Positions 45,330 to 55,998 are shown, counted from the stretch's first letter. The stretch is DNA of 64,000 nucleotides from Legionella sainthelensi (GCF_900637685.1 NZ_LR134388.1:1747501-1811500), one strand, 5' to 3'. Translations and numbers: made by a program. The notes: generated by a model not told the origin, from the sequence alone.

Positions 45330-45557
45330 ATGTCAGCTTATTTTCGTAGAAAAAAAATGTGTCGCTTCAGCGCAGAAGGTGGCAATGAAATTGATTATAA
45401 AGATATCAATTTGTTAAAAAATTATATTTCTGAAACAGGGAAAATAGTGCCAAGTCGTATTACTGGTACACAAACTCGTTTTCAAAGACAGTTAGCAAGA
45501 GCAATTATGCAAGCCAGATTTCTTGGTCTGTTGCCATATTGTGATAGCCATAAATAA
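45330..45557 (+). CDS. rpsR: Ribosomal protein S18
   Basis: 75 residues, normal length. [13 protein letters not shown] and the [26 protein letters not shown] segment (landmarks TRFQRQL, LLPYCD) are conserved. AGAGGAG lies before the ATG. It pairs with S6 on the platform of the 30S subunit. Confidence 0.98.
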   Translation: MSAYFRRKKMCRFSAEGGNEIDYKDINLLKNYISETGKIVPSRITGTQTRFQRQLARAIMQARFLGLLPYCDSHK

Positions 45558-45562
45558 ATCAA

Positions 45563-46465
45563 ATGAATCGAGCAGGTAATTTTATATCAAAACAATGCAA
45601 GTTGATGCTTGAAAATAAGCAGTATGCAATTGTTTGTGCTGTGGTTTGTTCAGTCTTGCCATTTGTATCTTGGCTTTCAGTTGCTTTAGTTTGTTTAGTA
45701 ACTTTAAGAAAAGGTCCTAAATCTGGTTTTGATGTGTTATTACCCGCTTTGGTAATTCATTCTGTCCCACTGATGATGTTGGTACCATTATCCGGCGCTT
45801 TAATTAATACGCTTATTACTTATATGCCCTGTTATTTTGCAGCACTAAGCTTGCGGAAAACTGGAAAATGGCAAATGGCATTTGGAGTGTTTTTCATACA
45901 AGCATTTTTGGGATGTTTGCTTCTTCAACTATTAGTGCCTAATTTCATTTTGGGGCAATTTGAGCACTTTAAGATGCTGATTGTGCAATATCAGGATCTC
46001 GTTGAAAGTTCTCTTGATGGCATGAATTCATCAATCTTAGCACAATTGTTTTTCGGCATTCAGATGTTAAGTGTAATTATTTCATCCGTTATGTCGTTGA
46101 TGGTTGCTCGTGTAATCCAGGCTAAATTGTTTGTGCCTGGAGGTTTCAAGAATGAGTTTATGACATTTCGGAGTAGTAAATTATCGTTTTTAGTATTTTT
46201 GGGAGTTTCTTTAGCCTCTTATTATGGGGTTCCCGTAGCTATTAACGTACTCCCTTTAGTGCTTTGCTATTTTGTGCTTACTGGTTTTACCTTGGTTTAT
46301 TTTATTTTTTCTCGTAAAAGCCAGATGAGTATATTCATTTTATTAGTATTATTAATATTATTGAAGCCAACTTTTGTATTGTGTATCTATATTGTCCTTG
46401 GTTCATTAGATAGTTTAATTAATTTTAGAATGTACCTCCCTTCAAGGGTAGGTGAATCAATTTAA
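45563..46465 (+). CDS. DUF2232-like membrane protein in the rpsF-rplI operon
   Basis: 300 residues with about eight membrane helices. Proteins of the DUF2232 (YybS-like) group sit between rpsR and rplI in many gammaproteobacteria, so position supports the call. It starts 5 bp after the rpsR stop. Function unknown; no transporter signature visible. Confidence 0.8.
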   Translation: MNRAGNFISKQCKLMLENKQYAIVCAVVCSVLPFVSWLSVALVCLVTLRKGPKSGFDVLLPALVIHSVPLMMLVPLSGALINTLITYMPCYFAALSLRKTGKWQMAFGVFFIQAFLGCLLLQLLVPNFILGQFEHFKMLIVQYQDLVESSLDGMNSSILAQLFFGIQMLSVIISSVMSLMVARVIQAKLFVPGGFKNEFMTFRSSKLSFLVFLGVSLASYYGVPVAINVLPLVLCYFVLTGFTLVYFIFSRKSQMSIFILLVLLILLKPTFVLCIYIVLGSLDSLINFRMYLPSRVGESI

Positions 46466-46477
46466 GGGGTTATTGAG

Positions 46478-46927
46478 ATGGAAGTTATCTTATTAGAAAA
46501 AGTGAGAAATTTAGGTAACCTAGGTGATAAAGTTAATGTAAAAGCAGGTTATGGTCGTAATTTTTTAATACCACAAAATAAAGCTGTTTTTGCTACACCT
46601 AAAAATATCGAAGCATTTGAGCAACGTCGATCAGAACTTGAAAAGAAAGCACAACAGGCTTTATCTACTGCAGAGCAACGCGCTTCTAAGTTTAATGATA
46701 CACATGTAGTTATTTGTGCAATGGCTAGTGACGAAGGGAAGTTATATGGTTCTGTTGGTGTTAATGAAATCAAAGATGCTTTGACTGAAAAAAATATTGA
46801 AGTCAGTAAACGCGAAATTGTGATGCCGGAAGGTCCTTTGCACTCAATTGGTAATTTTGTAGTTGAAATACATGTTCATAGCGATGTTATTGCTAATTTA
46901 AGCATTGAAATTGTTCCAGCCAAGTAA
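46478..46927 (+). CDS. rplI: Ribosomal protein L9
   Basis: 149 residues. [17 protein letters not shown] and [16 protein letters not shown] are the N-terminal 23S-binding signature. The long connecting helix ([16 protein letters not shown]) and C-terminal domain are complete. Last gene of the operon; a hairpin terminator follows. Confidence 0.98.
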   Translation: MEVILLEKVRNLGNLGDKVNVKAGYGRNFLIPQNKAVFATPKNIEAFEQRRSELEKKAQQALSTAEQRASKFNDTHVVICAMASDEGKLYGSVGVNEIKDALTEKNIEVSKREIVMPEGPLHSIGNFVVEIHVHSDVIANLSIEIVPAK

Positions 46928-46944
46928 TGAGCTTATTTTCACAT

Positions 46945-46995
46945 AAAGCAAAGTCAGGTATAGATGTTTATAAATACATACCCTGCTTTGCTTTT
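46945..46995 (+). terminator. Terminator of the rpsF-rplI operon
   Basis: AAAGCAAAGtCAGGTAT pairs with ATACCctGCTTTGCTTT across a 17-base loop. The stem ends in CTTTT, about 18 bp after the rplI stop. Confidence 0.8.
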
Positions 46996-47179
46996 GTGGA
47001 AACAACCTTCCTCTCTTTTAAGAAAATTTATACCCATAACCGAATAATGAAAATTGTTTAACTTGCTCTCTTAAAAAAATATTATAGAAAATCCTGATTT
47101 ATGCCAATTAATCGCTACTAACTATGAATGACCTTAGTGCGCAAACTGCGATATCTCTTCATACAATCGAAATATTTTG

Positions 47180-47668
47180 TTAAAACATAAAAATTCTATA
47201 AAGAGCAATTAAGGCAAGTGCAGTATTTAAACCAGCCCATATATAAGCGGGATGCTGTCCTTTGTGCCCAGCATAGTAAGAATAAGTGGCGATAAAGGTA
47301 CTACCAGAAAGAAATATCCATTGATTATTATAAGCCAGCCCAATTGAGAGAAAAGCGATTCCTAAAATTCCAAGTACTAAAAAGATTTTTATCTTACCAA
47401 ATACAAAATAGAAGGTTAACAACTGAGTACAGAGTAGTATAGGCAGAAAAAGTTGCGTATATGGGCCGATTCTCAGGATAATTGCTAAGTGGCCTGCTAT
47501 AAGAATAAGTTCAAGAGCAATATAAAAAAATAATCTATAGTAAACTGCTGTGGCAAGTAATTCTACCGCGCCTGCAATATAATAAACATGGGATGGTTTT
47601 TGAGTGGTTCCAAATAATATAACAAGTGTGCCAAGCCATCCCAATAGGGTGAACAATGTTTTAAGCAC
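47180..47668 (-). CDS. Multi-pass membrane protein of unknown function
   Basis: 162 residues with five to six hydrophobic helices and few charged residues. The start is GTG at 47668, 3 bp after the stop of the EnhB-like gene, so it is likely coupled. I do not recognise the family; topology resembles small PnuC-like or sterol-sensing-like membrane proteins only in a general way. Confidence 0.65.
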   Translation of the reverse strand: MLKTLFTLLGWLGTLVILFGTTQKPSHVYYIAGAVELLATAVYYRLFFYIALELILIAGHLAIILRIGPYTQLFLPILLCTQLLTFYFVFGKIKIFLVLGILGIAFLSIGLAYNNQWIFLSGSTFIATYSYYAGHKGQHPAYIWAGLNTALALIALYRIFMF

Positions 47669-47671
47669 AGA

Positions 47672-48157
47672 TCACCATTTTAAATAAATCCCTTTTGCTA
47701 CAGACTCTTGGATAATCGTCCCTTGTGGTTTATTAAATGAAATCCAATAATTTCCCATGTTACTGAGAGCGAATTTTACCCTTGGATATTGACACACATC
47801 CAATACATCTTGACAAGCTATAGGAACGGAGTTTTCATCATTGCGTTTATAGCATTTGAAATTTAAATTTTTCACGTCAGAAGCAAAGGCTCCCCAGCTC
47901 ATTGGATCTAATGTGGCATGTAAAGGAGGACTCATAAAAGCTTCTTCAGTATTTAAACGCTCTAGTTCGATTCTGCTATCAGAATGATTTTGTATTAAAT
48001 AATAAGATTGATTTCCTGTCTCATTTAAAATTAAATAATTTTGATTATATCCAAAACCAGTGACTTCACACCCTCTGGGGAATGGTCCAGCAGCCTCTAC
48101 GGAGCCAACAAGTATCATAGAGAAAATTAGGGATTTATTTATTTGATGCAACAACAT
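47672..48157 (-). CDS. Secreted EnhB-like (enhanced entry) protein
   Basis: 161 residues with a signal peptide (cleaved after about residue 22, VEAAG). The mature part has PFPRGCEVTGFGYNQNYLIL, CYKRN, IACQDVLDVCQYPRVKFALSN and ends GIYLKW, with four cysteines. The pattern is what I recall for Legionella EnhB, a protein linked to host-cell entry, but the match is from memory and not verified. GAGG precedes the ATG. Confidence 0.6.
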   Translation of the reverse strand: MLLHQINKSLIFSMILVGSVEAAGPFPRGCEVTGFGYNQNYLILNETGNQSYYLIQNHSDSRIELERLNTEEAFMSPPLHATLDPMSWGAFASDVKNLNFKCYKRNDENSVPIACQDVLDVCQYPRVKFALSNMGNYWISFNKPQGTIIQESVAKGIYLKW

Positions 48158-48290
48158 AACGACCTCAATAAGTAAATTTTAGAGTTATTTTAATCATAAA
48201 AAAAGCAAAGTCTATCATTTATTAAAGAAGCTTATTCTCTGTGTGCAGTAATTTTTGCTTTAATCAATGGATAATAAGTTCTATAAAAGC

Positions 48291-48997
48291 TTAAAACAAA
48301 TACATTGCCACATATGCCATAGAAAGGGTAAGGCAAACAATATTGGGATTAGGATAGCTTATGAGCAAACAAATAGAGCTTATCGCATAAATAATAGAGC
48401 AAATATGCATGAGTATTTTTAATATCCTAGATTCTGTTAAATAATCAAGTCTTGAGGGGTAAACATATTTTACGGGCACAAAAATTAGTATAGAAAGAAT
48501 GAACAATATTAAGGCATTAGTTGTTGCAGAAGTATTAAATATAAACATATATAAAATTGCTACATTCCAATAACATGGAAATCCTTTAAAAAAGTGATCT
48601 GGTGTTTTTGCATCTGATTGACAAAATTGATAAGCAGAAGTGATTGTTACTGCTGCAATCAGAAAAACAGAATATTGAGAGGGAAGCATGTCAGGTTTAA
48701 CTAATAAGAAAAAGCACGGAGTAATAACATAATTTAAATAGTCAACAATATTATCAAGCAGAGCACCGTCAATCTGTGGCAAGATTTTTTAATCTCAACA
48801 AGGCGTGCAAAACTTCCATCAACTGCATCTATAACTACGGTGATTAACATGAGCCATAAAGCAAAAATGTATTCATGCTGATACATTTTTACCAACGAAA
48901 AAACACCAATACATGCGGCACTTGCTGTAAAGACATGCACTGACCAAGCGGCGATGTATTGTAATGGATGGAATTTCAATTTGCTTAAATTCATCAA
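48291..48997 (-). pseudogene. pcs: Phosphatidylcholine synthase (Pcs), one frameshift
   Basis: Two frames together give a CDP-alcohol phosphatidyltransferase. The first part has AAWSVHVFTASAACIG and the DAVDGSFARLVEI portion of the CDP-alcohol signature. The second begins with ...PQIDGALLDNIVDYLNYV and SAYQFCQSDAKTPDHFFKGFP, all hallmarks of Pcs. The break is in the A6 run at 48785-48790 (T on the plus strand); one more A restores a protein of about 235 residues, typical for Pcs. The enzyme condenses choline with CDP-diacylglycerol at the inner membrane. Legionella are known to use this route. Confidence 0.88.
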
Positions 48998-49207
48998 TTA
49001 TCCTAGGGTTAATAGAAATCCATTATTTAAAAAGTATTCTTCTAAAAATAAATTTCGAAGATAATAAGTAAGTCTATTTAATATATTGACTACAACTTTT
49101 TTATAATAAAGCGTAAAACATAAAAATAGTATCAATAATCAAAAGTAGTACGCAAGGAGAGTTAGTAACTTTGAGCTAAATATACTATTATTTCGTATGG
49201 AGACATA

Positions 49208-50581
49208 ATGAAAATTCAAACAATAAATCCTACAACAGAACAAGTTTTGCAAAGTTATGATTGCCTGAGCATACAGGAAATTAATGAAAAACTAAATAAA
49301 GGCCATGAAGCCTATTTGTCCTGGAAAGAAATCTCATTTGATAAAAGAAAATCATTGATGTTACATCTTGGTCAACTTTTAAAAAATAAAACGGATGAGC
49401 TTGCACAATTAATGACTCGCGAAATGGGAAAACCAATTACTGCGGGTAAAGCTGAAATTAATAAATGTGCTTGGCTATGTGAGCATTATGCTGAACATGC
49501 CGAAGAGTATCTAGCCCCTCGGATCGTTCAAACTGAAATGAAAAAGGCTAAAGTTTGTCATCTACCGTTAGGAATAGTCTTCGCTATTATGCCCTGGAAC
49601 TTTCCATTTTGGCAGGTATTTCGTTTTGCAGTTCCATCATTAATGGCAGGGAATGCTGCGGCTTTAAAACATGCACCCATTTCAACAGGTACAGGAAATA
49701 AAATAGAACAGCTTTTTTTAGAGGCAGGGTTTCCGCCATATGTTTTTCAACATTTGATCGTGGATAATGATGGAGCAGCTAAGGTAATTGAACATCCATC
49801 TGTTAGTGCTGTAACTTTGACTGGCAGTGGGCGAGCTGGAAGTGCTGTTGCAGGACATGCAGGAAAGTTTTTGAAGAAATCTGTTTTGGAGCTTGGTGGA
49901 AATGATCCTTATTTGGTTCTTGAGGATGCAGATCTTGATTTGGCTGCAAATTGTATTGTCAATTCAAGATTAAACAATTCGGGTCAAGTTTGTATTGCTG
50001 CTAAGCGTATCATTGTTTTAAAATCAGTTGAAAATGAGTTAATTCAAAAAATAATGGAACAAATAGCTGAATTTAAAATGGGAGACCCACTTCATCCAGA
50101 TACAAAACTTGGTCCATTGGCTCGTTTGGACTTAAGAGACAGCTTACATTTGCAAGTAGAAAAATCACTGAAACAAGGTGCTAAATTATTGCTTGGTGGT
50201 ATAATTCCTGACGGTCAAGGATTTTTCTATCCACCAACTTTGTTAACAAACGTAACACGAGGCATGCCTGCTTTTGATGAAGAGTTATTTGGACCTGTTA
50301 TTGCTATTATTTCAGCCAATGATGAAAAAGAAGCCATAGCCTATGCCAATCAAAGCCAATATGGCTTAGGTGCGGCTGTGTTTACACGTGATTTAGAAAA
50401 AGGGGAACATATTGCGACCTATGAAATTAATGTCGGGGTATGTTTTGTCAATGCTTTTGTCGCATCTGACCCTAGGTTACCATTTGGTGGAATAAAAGAA
50501 TCTGGCTATGGTCGTGAATTATCAAAAGAAGGTATATTAGAATTTGTTAATATAAAAACCATAGCAGTAAGTAACGCTTAA
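49208..50581 (+). CDS. NAD(P)-dependent aldehyde dehydrogenase, succinate-semialdehyde type
   Basis: 457 residues. MPWNFPFWQ (cofactor), [12 protein letters not shown], the general base Glu in LELGGNDP and the nucleophile Cys in [11 protein letters not shown] are all present. The short N-terminus and sequence style fit Sad/GabD-like succinate-semialdehyde dehydrogenases. ATTTCGTATGGAGAC lies before the ATG. It may link to the glutamate dehydrogenase downstream through glutamate/GABA metabolism, though a hairpin separates them. Confidence 0.9.
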   Translation: MKIQTINPTTEQVLQSYDCLSIQEINEKLNKGHEAYLSWKEISFDKRKSLMLHLGQLLKNKTDELAQLMTREMGKPITAGKAEINKCAWLCEHYAEHAEEYLAPRIVQTEMKKAKVCHLPLGIVFAIMPWNFPFWQVFRFAVPSLMAGNAAALKHAPISTGTGNKIEQLFLEAGFPPYVFQHLIVDNDGAAKVIEHPSVSAVTLTGSGRAGSAVAGHAGKFLKKSVLELGGNDPYLVLEDADLDLAANCIVNSRLNNSGQVCIAAKRIIVLKSVENELIQKIMEQIAEFKMGDPLHPDTKLGPLARLDLRDSLHLQVEKSLKQGAKLLLGGIIPDGQGFFYPPTLLTNVTRGMPAFDEELFGPVIAIISANDEKEAIAYANQSQYGLGAAVFTRDLEKGEHIATYEINVGVCFVNAFVASDPRLPFGGIKESGYGRELSKEGILEFVNIKTIAVSNA

Positions 50582-50594
50582 TAACAGAGCATTG

Positions 50595-50622
50595 GTAATT
50601 CATCTTCTACAAGATGAATTAC
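50595..50622 (+). terminator. Hairpin after the aldehyde dehydrogenase
   Basis: GTAATTCATCTT-ctac-AAGATGAATTAC is a perfect 12-bp stem with a 4-base loop, 13 bp after the stop. No T-tract follows, so termination strength is uncertain. Confidence 0.6.
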
Positions 50623-50651
50623 TAAAATGGTGGGTAAACACAATATTTGAG

Positions 50652-50694
50652 CCACTCTTATCTCTTGTCATTACAATGAGGTATGAGTGGCTGG
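50652..50694. promoter_or_regulatory. Long hairpin upstream of the glutamate dehydrogenase gene
   Basis: AGCCACTCTTATCTC and GAGGTATGAGTGGCT pair at 13 of 15 positions across a 13-base loop. It ends 64 bp before the chosen start. It could be a second terminator, a leader structure or a protein-binding site. Confidence 0.5.
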
Positions 50695-50757
50695 TTATTT
50701 ATTTAAACAATGATTCTCGCTGCAGGGCGGAGGCAAAATCGACGGGGTAAAACAACA

Positions 50758-53700
50758 ATGTCTTATAAATTTGAAGAAGGTAAAGATGTATTAATTGAAG
50801 CCATTGTAGATAAAATTAAAAGCTCTATGATTGGTGATCAAGCTGAATTCTGCGCCGAATTTGCCAAACAGTTATATGGTACTGTGGCTATGGAAGATCT
50901 TAGCGCATGGAAGCTGGATGATCTTTATGGTGCTGTAGTTAATTTTTGGTCCTTGATTAATGAACGTGCGCCACATGAAACAAAAATAAGAATTTATAAT
51001 CCAGATTTTGAACGGCACGGCTGGCAAACAACGCATACTGTAATTGAAGTGATTTGTGATGATATGCCTTTTCTGGTTGATTCAATTCGTTTGGTAATCC
51101 ATAGAATGGGATTATCCTCTCATTTAACCATCCATATGGGCGGAATTCGCGTTAAAAGAGATAAAGATAATAAAATTTGTGAAATTTTAGCACGTAATCA
51201 AGTGAGCACTGAAACTGGAATACTTCATGAAGCTCCTATATTTCTTGAAATTGATCGACAGACTGATCCTGAAATGCTGGAGCAATTGCATAAAGGATGC
51301 GAAAGAGCACTTGAAGATAATAGAGTTGTTTTTGAGGACTGGGAGAAAATGCGCGCAGCAGTTCGCGAGGCAATTGCTGAGATCGATAAAGTTTCTTCCG
51401 TGCTCGATCCGGATGAAGTAGAGGAAACGAAGGCATTTTTACATTGGATTGAAGATCATCATTTTACTTTTTTAGGAATGCGAGATTATGAACTGGTGCA
51501 AAAAGGTAAAGAAACAGTATTGCAAGCAATACCTGATACAGGATTAGGGCTTTTACGTGAAAACGTTACAAAATCAATGGCACGTAGCATTTCTGCAATG
51601 GCTCCTGAGGCGCGAGAATTTTCTTTATCTCCTCGCATTTTAGTGACATCAAAAACCAATACACTAGCAAGCGTCCATCGCGATGCTTATACCGATTATA
51701 TTGGTATCAAGCGTTTTAACGCGGAAGGAGATGTTATTGGGGAGCGAAGAATTATTGGTTTATATACTTCTGCTGCTTATCATACTAACCCCAAACAAAT
51801 TCCATTTTTGCGTCGTAAAGTAGCGCTCATTATGGAAAACTCTGGACTGAATCCCAGAAGTCATGCAGGTAAAGTTTTATTAAATATCCTTGAGACTTTG
51901 CCTCGCGATGATTTAATTCAGGGAACTGAAGATGAAATTCTCGAAATCGCGATGGGTATTTTTTACATGCAAGATAGAAAACGCATTCGTTTGTTTGCTC
52001 GAATGGATGTGTATCATCGTTTTGTTTCATGTCTGGTGTATGTTCCTAAAGAAAGGATCAATACAGAATTAAGAATGACTATGAAGAAAATTCTTGATGA
52101 GAGTTTTAACTCGATTGAGACTACATATTCGCAACAGTTTACAGAATCAGTACTAGCACGCGTTCATTTCATTATTAAAATTAATCCTCAATTGCCTCTT
52201 GAATACGATTTAAAAGAAATTGAAAAGAAACTGATCGAAGCAGGACGCTCATGGGCAGATGATTTGCAAACTCATTTATATGAGTCCTATGGAGAGGAGC
52301 AAGCAAATTGCTTATATGCCCAGTATAAAAATGCCTTTCCTATTGCTTATCGTGATATGTTTTCTGCTAGAACAGCAGTATATGATATTAAGCATATTGA
52401 AATGCTTACATCTGAAAATCCTTTAGGAATTAATTTTTATAAACCTTTAGATGAATCGGAAAATAGTTTTAGGCTAAAGGTTTATCAACATGATTCAACA
52501 ATTCCACTCTCGGATGTTTTACCTATTTTGGAAAAGCTTGGCTTACGTGCGATTAGCGAACGTCCTTATCCATTAAAGTTCGATGATGGCAAAGTTACAT
52601 GGATTAATGATTTTGCTATGCAATATAATAAGTCTACCGAGTTCGATCTTGATGAAATTAAAGAACTATTCCAAAATGCGTTTGCTAAAGTTTGGTTTGG
52701 GGAAGCGGAAAATGATGGATTTAATCAGCTCGTTTTAGCAGCAGGCCTAAATTGGCGTGAGGTAGCTGTTTTACGTACCTATGCTAAATACTTTAAACAA
52801 ATTGGCATTACCTTTAGCCAAGACTATATGGAAATGGCTTTAAATAATAATGTTGCTATTGCTAAAAAATTAGTAAAGCTGTTTGAGATTCGCTGCAATC
52901 CAGCGGACGATCCTAATCGAGAAGATCGTTTTACTGATTTATCTATTGAAATTTTAGCTGATCTTGATGGAGTATCAAATCTAGATGAAGATAAGATAAT
53001 TAGACAATACATCCATGCTATTAGTGCAACATTGCGTACTAATTTTTATCAAATCAATAAAAATAACCATCATAATTCTTATATTTCTTTAAAATTGAAT
53101 AGCAAAATTATTCCGGGCGTACCAAAACCTCATCCAATGTTTGAAATTTTTGTTTATTCGCCTCGTTTTGAAGGAGTGCATTTACGTTGCGGCAAAGTAG
53201 CTCGAGGAGGCTTACGTTGGTCGGATCGAAGAGAAGATTTTCGTACAGAAATACTTGGCCTAATGAAAGCACAACAAGTAAAAAACTCAGTAATTGTACC
53301 AAGCGGTGCTAAAGGCGGATTTGTACCTAAATTGTTGCCTGTTAATGGCACTCGAGAAGAAATAATGGCTGAGGGAATCAGTTGTTACCAATTATTTATT
53401 CGAGGCTTATTAGACATTACTGACAATTATATTGATGGCAAGGTAGTTAAACCTAAAAATGTTATTTGTTTTGATGAGGATGATCCGTATCTTGTTGTGG
53501 CTGCTGACAAAGGTACAGCGACCTTTTCTGATCTTGCGAATGCAATTTCTCAAGAGTATGGTTTTTGGCTAGGAGATGCTTTTGCTTCTGGCGGCTCAGT
53601 AGGTTATGACCATAAAAAAATGGGAATTACTGCTAAAGGCGCTTGGGAGTCTGTAAAACGCCATTTCTATGAGTTAGATATAGACATTGAAAACAATGAT

Positions 53701-55635
53701 TTTACTGTTGTTGGTATTGGTGATATGGCTGGGGATGTGTTTGGTAATGGAATGTTGTTATCAAAACATATCAAGTTAATTGGAGCCTTTAACCACATCC
53801 ATATTTTTGTTGATCCTAACCCTAATGCGGAAGAGAGTTTTAAAGAGCGTGAGCGTTTGTTCCATTTACCACGCTCAAATTGGTCTGATTATGATAAAAA
53901 GCTAATTTCTAAGGGAGGAGGAGTTTTCAATCGTAATGCTAAATCAATTCCTGTTAGTAAGGAAATGCAAGCCGCTTTAGGCATTAAGCAGACTGAAATT
54001 GAGCCTAATGAATTAATTAAAGCGATTTTAAAAGCGAAGGTTGATTTGCTTTGGAGTGCCGGAATTGGTACTTATGTAAAAGCAAGCACTGAGTCTAATA
54101 CCCATGTTGGCGATAGAACTAACGATGCAACCCGAGTTAACGCAAAACAACTCCGTTGTAGGGTTGTAGGTGAGGGGGGTAATTTAGGTTTAACTCAATT
54201 GGCGCGAGTCGAATACTCTTTAAATGGTGGAATGGTATATACCGATTTTATCGATAACTCTGGTGGAGTAAATTGTTCTGATAAAGAAGTAAACATTAAA
54301 ATTTTACTAAATAGCATTGTGGCAAGTGGCGATTTGACACCCAAACAACGAAATGAACTTTTAATGGAGATGACGGATGAAGTGAGCAGGTTAGTTCTGA
54401 GAGATAATTTCTTACAGACGCGAGCAATCAGTTTAACTGCATCTCAACCTCTGCAAGTCTTAGATTTGCAAAGTCGCTATATCAATGAGTTAGAGCGAAC
54501 AGGAAAAATTGATCGTAGTCTAGAATACCTACCCGACGACAAGGCGATCATGGAGCGCAAATTAATGGGTAAAGGATTGATGCGCCCAAGTATTGCAGTT
54601 TTGATGTGCTATAGTAAAACGATTTTGAAAGAACAAATTTTGGCATCAGGCGTTCCGGAAGAAGCGTATATGGAACATTTTTTAACTAGTTCATTTCCAG
54701 TACCGTTGCAAGAACGTTTTAGTAAACAAATGCAATCACATCCATTAAGACGAGAAATCATTGCCACAAAATTAAGTAACATTATAGTTAATGAAATGGG
54801 CTTTACTTATGTTTATAGATTACAGGATGAAACTGGAGCACCTGTCTCTGCAATTGTCAAAGCTTATATCATTACTCGTTCCGTTCTTAATTTGGAATCT
54901 GTTTGGAAACAGATCGAAGAACTAGGGACGAAGATAAGTGCTAAGCAACAAATTGAAATGATGATGTTGTATTCCAGACTTGCAAGACGCATTACTCGTT
55001 GGTTCTTGCGTAGTCAACGTAAAGCGGTAGATATTTCAGAAGTAGTACAACTCTATGCAGATGGAGTAGTTGCACTGAAAAAATCAATTCCTTCTATTTT
55101 GAGCGAAGAGCGACGTATTCATTATCAAACTCATTATCAAAAGTTTATTGATGAAGGTATTTCGCCCACCTTAGCTCACGAGCTAACTATATCTCGTGGT
55201 TTATTTGCGGCAACTGACATGGTTGAAATTGCTTATAAGAGAAATATGAGTGTCGCAAAGGTTGCTGAAATTTATTATGGAGTAGGTGAGTTCTTAGATC
55301 TTGCCTGGATAAGAAAACAAATTATTATCCATCCTAGCGAAAATCATTGGGAGTCCTTATCTAGGGAAGCATTACGAGATGATCTAGACTGGCAACAACG
55401 TCAACTTACAGCTGGATTAATTAATTATGATAGCGATAACCCTGATTTAGATGCTCGTCTAACTTCCTGGGGTGAATCCCACAGGGCATTACTTCAACGA
55501 TGGCGTTACATTTTAGCAGATCTGAAAGCAAGTACAGTTCTAAACTATACTATGTTTTTTGTTGCAATCAGAGAGTTGTTGGATTTAACTCAAACGACAG
55601 TACAGTCCTATGCATTGGAAGAGCAGGAGGCATAG
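50758..55635 (+). CDS. gdhB: NAD-specific glutamate dehydrogenase, large (~1600 residue) type
   Basis: About 1625 residues from the ATG at 50758 (MSYKFEEGKD). An upstream ATG at 50710 adds 16 residues that look non-native. It belongs to the GDH-180/GdhB family, with long N-terminal ACT-like regulatory segments, a catalytic domain near residues 750-1250 (GGLRWSDRREDFRTEILGLM, KNSVIVPSGAKGGFV, GVGDMAGDVFGNG-type NAD site, landmarks) and a C-terminal helical domain. It oxidises glutamate to 2-oxoglutarate, fitting an amino-acid-fed organism. Frame intact. Confidence 0.95.
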   Translation: MSYKFEEGKDVLIEAIVDKIKSSMIGDQAEFCAEFAKQLYGTVAMEDLSAWKLDDLYGAVVNFWSLINERAPHETKIRIYNPDFERHGWQTTHTVIEVICDDMPFLVDSIRLVIHRMGLSSHLTIHMGGIRVKRDKDNKICEILARNQVSTETGILHEAPIFLEIDRQTDPEMLEQLHKGCERALEDNRVVFEDWEKMRAAVREAIAEIDKVSSVLDPDEVEETKAFLHWIEDHHFTFLGMRDYELVQKGKETVLQAIPDTGLGLLRENVTKSMARSISAMAPEAREFSLSPRILVTSKTNTLASVHRDAYTDYIGIKRFNAEGDVIGERRIIGLYTSAAYHTNPKQIPFLRRKVALIMENSGLNPRSHAGKVLLNILETLPRDDLIQGTEDEILEIAMGIFYMQDRKRIRLFARMDVYHRFVSCLVYVPKERINTELRMTMKKILDESFNSIETTYSQQFTESVLARVHFIIKINPQLPLEYDLKEIEKKLIEAGRSWADDLQTHLYESYGEEQANCLYAQYKNAFPIAYRDMFSARTAVYDIKHIEMLTSENPLGINFYKPLDESENSFRLKVYQHDSTIPLSDVLPILEKLGLRAISERPYPLKFDDGKVTWINDFAMQYNKSTEFDLDEIKELFQNAFAKVWFGEAENDGFNQLVLAAGLNWREVAVLRTYAKYFKQIGITFSQDYMEMALNNNVAIAKKLVKLFEIRCNPADDPNREDRFTDLSIEILADLDGVSNLDEDKIIRQYIHAISATLRTNFYQINKNNHHNSYISLKLNSKIIPGVPKPHPMFEIFVYSPRFEGVHLRCGKVARGGLRWSDRREDFRTEILGLMKAQQVKNSVIVPSGAKGGFVPKLLPVNGTREEIMAEGISCYQLFIRGLLDITDNYIDGKVVKPKNVICFDEDDPYLVVAADKGTATFSDLANAISQEYGFWLGDAFASGGSVGYDHKKMGITAKGAWESVKRHFYELDIDIENNDFTVVGIGDMAGDVFGNGMLLSKHIKLIGAFNHIHIFVDPNPNAEESFKERERLFHLPRSNWSDYDKKLISKGGGVFNRNAKSIPVSKEMQAALGIKQTEIEPNELIKAILKAKVDLLWSAGIGTYVKASTESNTHVGDRTNDATRVNAKQLRCRVVGEGGNLGLTQLARVEYSLNGGMVYTDFIDNSGGVNCSDKEVNIKILLNSIVASGDLTPKQRNELLMEMTDEVSRLVLRDNFLQTRAISLTASQPLQVLDLQSRYINELERTGKIDRSLEYLPDDKAIMERKLMGKGLMRPSIAVLMCYSKTILKEQILASGVPEEAYMEHFLTSSFPVPLQERFSKQMQSHPLRREIIATKLSNIIVNEMGFTYVYRLQDETGAPVSAIVKAYIITRSVLNLESVWKQIEELGTKISAKQQIEMMMLYSRLARRITRWFLRSQRKAVDISEVVQLYADGVVALKKSIPSILSEERRIHYQTHYQKFIDEGISPTLAHELTISRGLFAATDMVEIAYKRNMSVAKVAEIYYGVGEFLDLAWIRKQIIIHPSENHWESLSREALRDDLDWQQRQLTAGLINYDSDNPDLDARLTSWGESHRALLQRWRYILADLKASTVLNYTMFFVAIRELLDLTQTTVQSYALEEQEA

Positions 55636-55774
55636 AATATCGTTATTAGTGGTAACGAGGATAAAATAAATGAACCTGGGTTTAGGCTTCATGCCTTTAC
55701 CTGAATAACTAAATGATATCCACTTAAGGAAAACTGACTCCTGTTCTTTTGTAGCACGGATTAAGCAAAGTCCC

Positions 55775-55808
55775 AATCTGGGGAATTGAGGTACAAAATT
55801 CCCAGGTT
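55775..55808 (+). terminator. Possible terminator downstream of gdhB
   Basis: AATCTGGGGAATT and AATTCCCAGGTT form an imperfect stem about 140 bp after the gdhB stop. No strong T-tract. The rest of 55636-56044 holds no gene that I can support. Confidence 0.4.
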
Positions 55809-55998
55809 GCGACTGCGTTAAATCCTTGCTACATGCACTATGTTATATCTAAAGAGCATCGTTTTTTAAGCTATTACGAATCGCAAGGAAATAATGCCTT
55901 ATCATTTTTAATCTTAATTGTTGTTTTCAATAATGATTGGATTATTTACTGACAAATGTGGGACGAGCTTTAGCAATGGGAAATGAATGCAGCTGAAG

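Noticed and set aside
48291..48782. Separate 163-residue membrane protein
   Set aside because: It begins inside the CDP-alcohol phosphotransferase region and is the second part of the frameshifted pcs gene.
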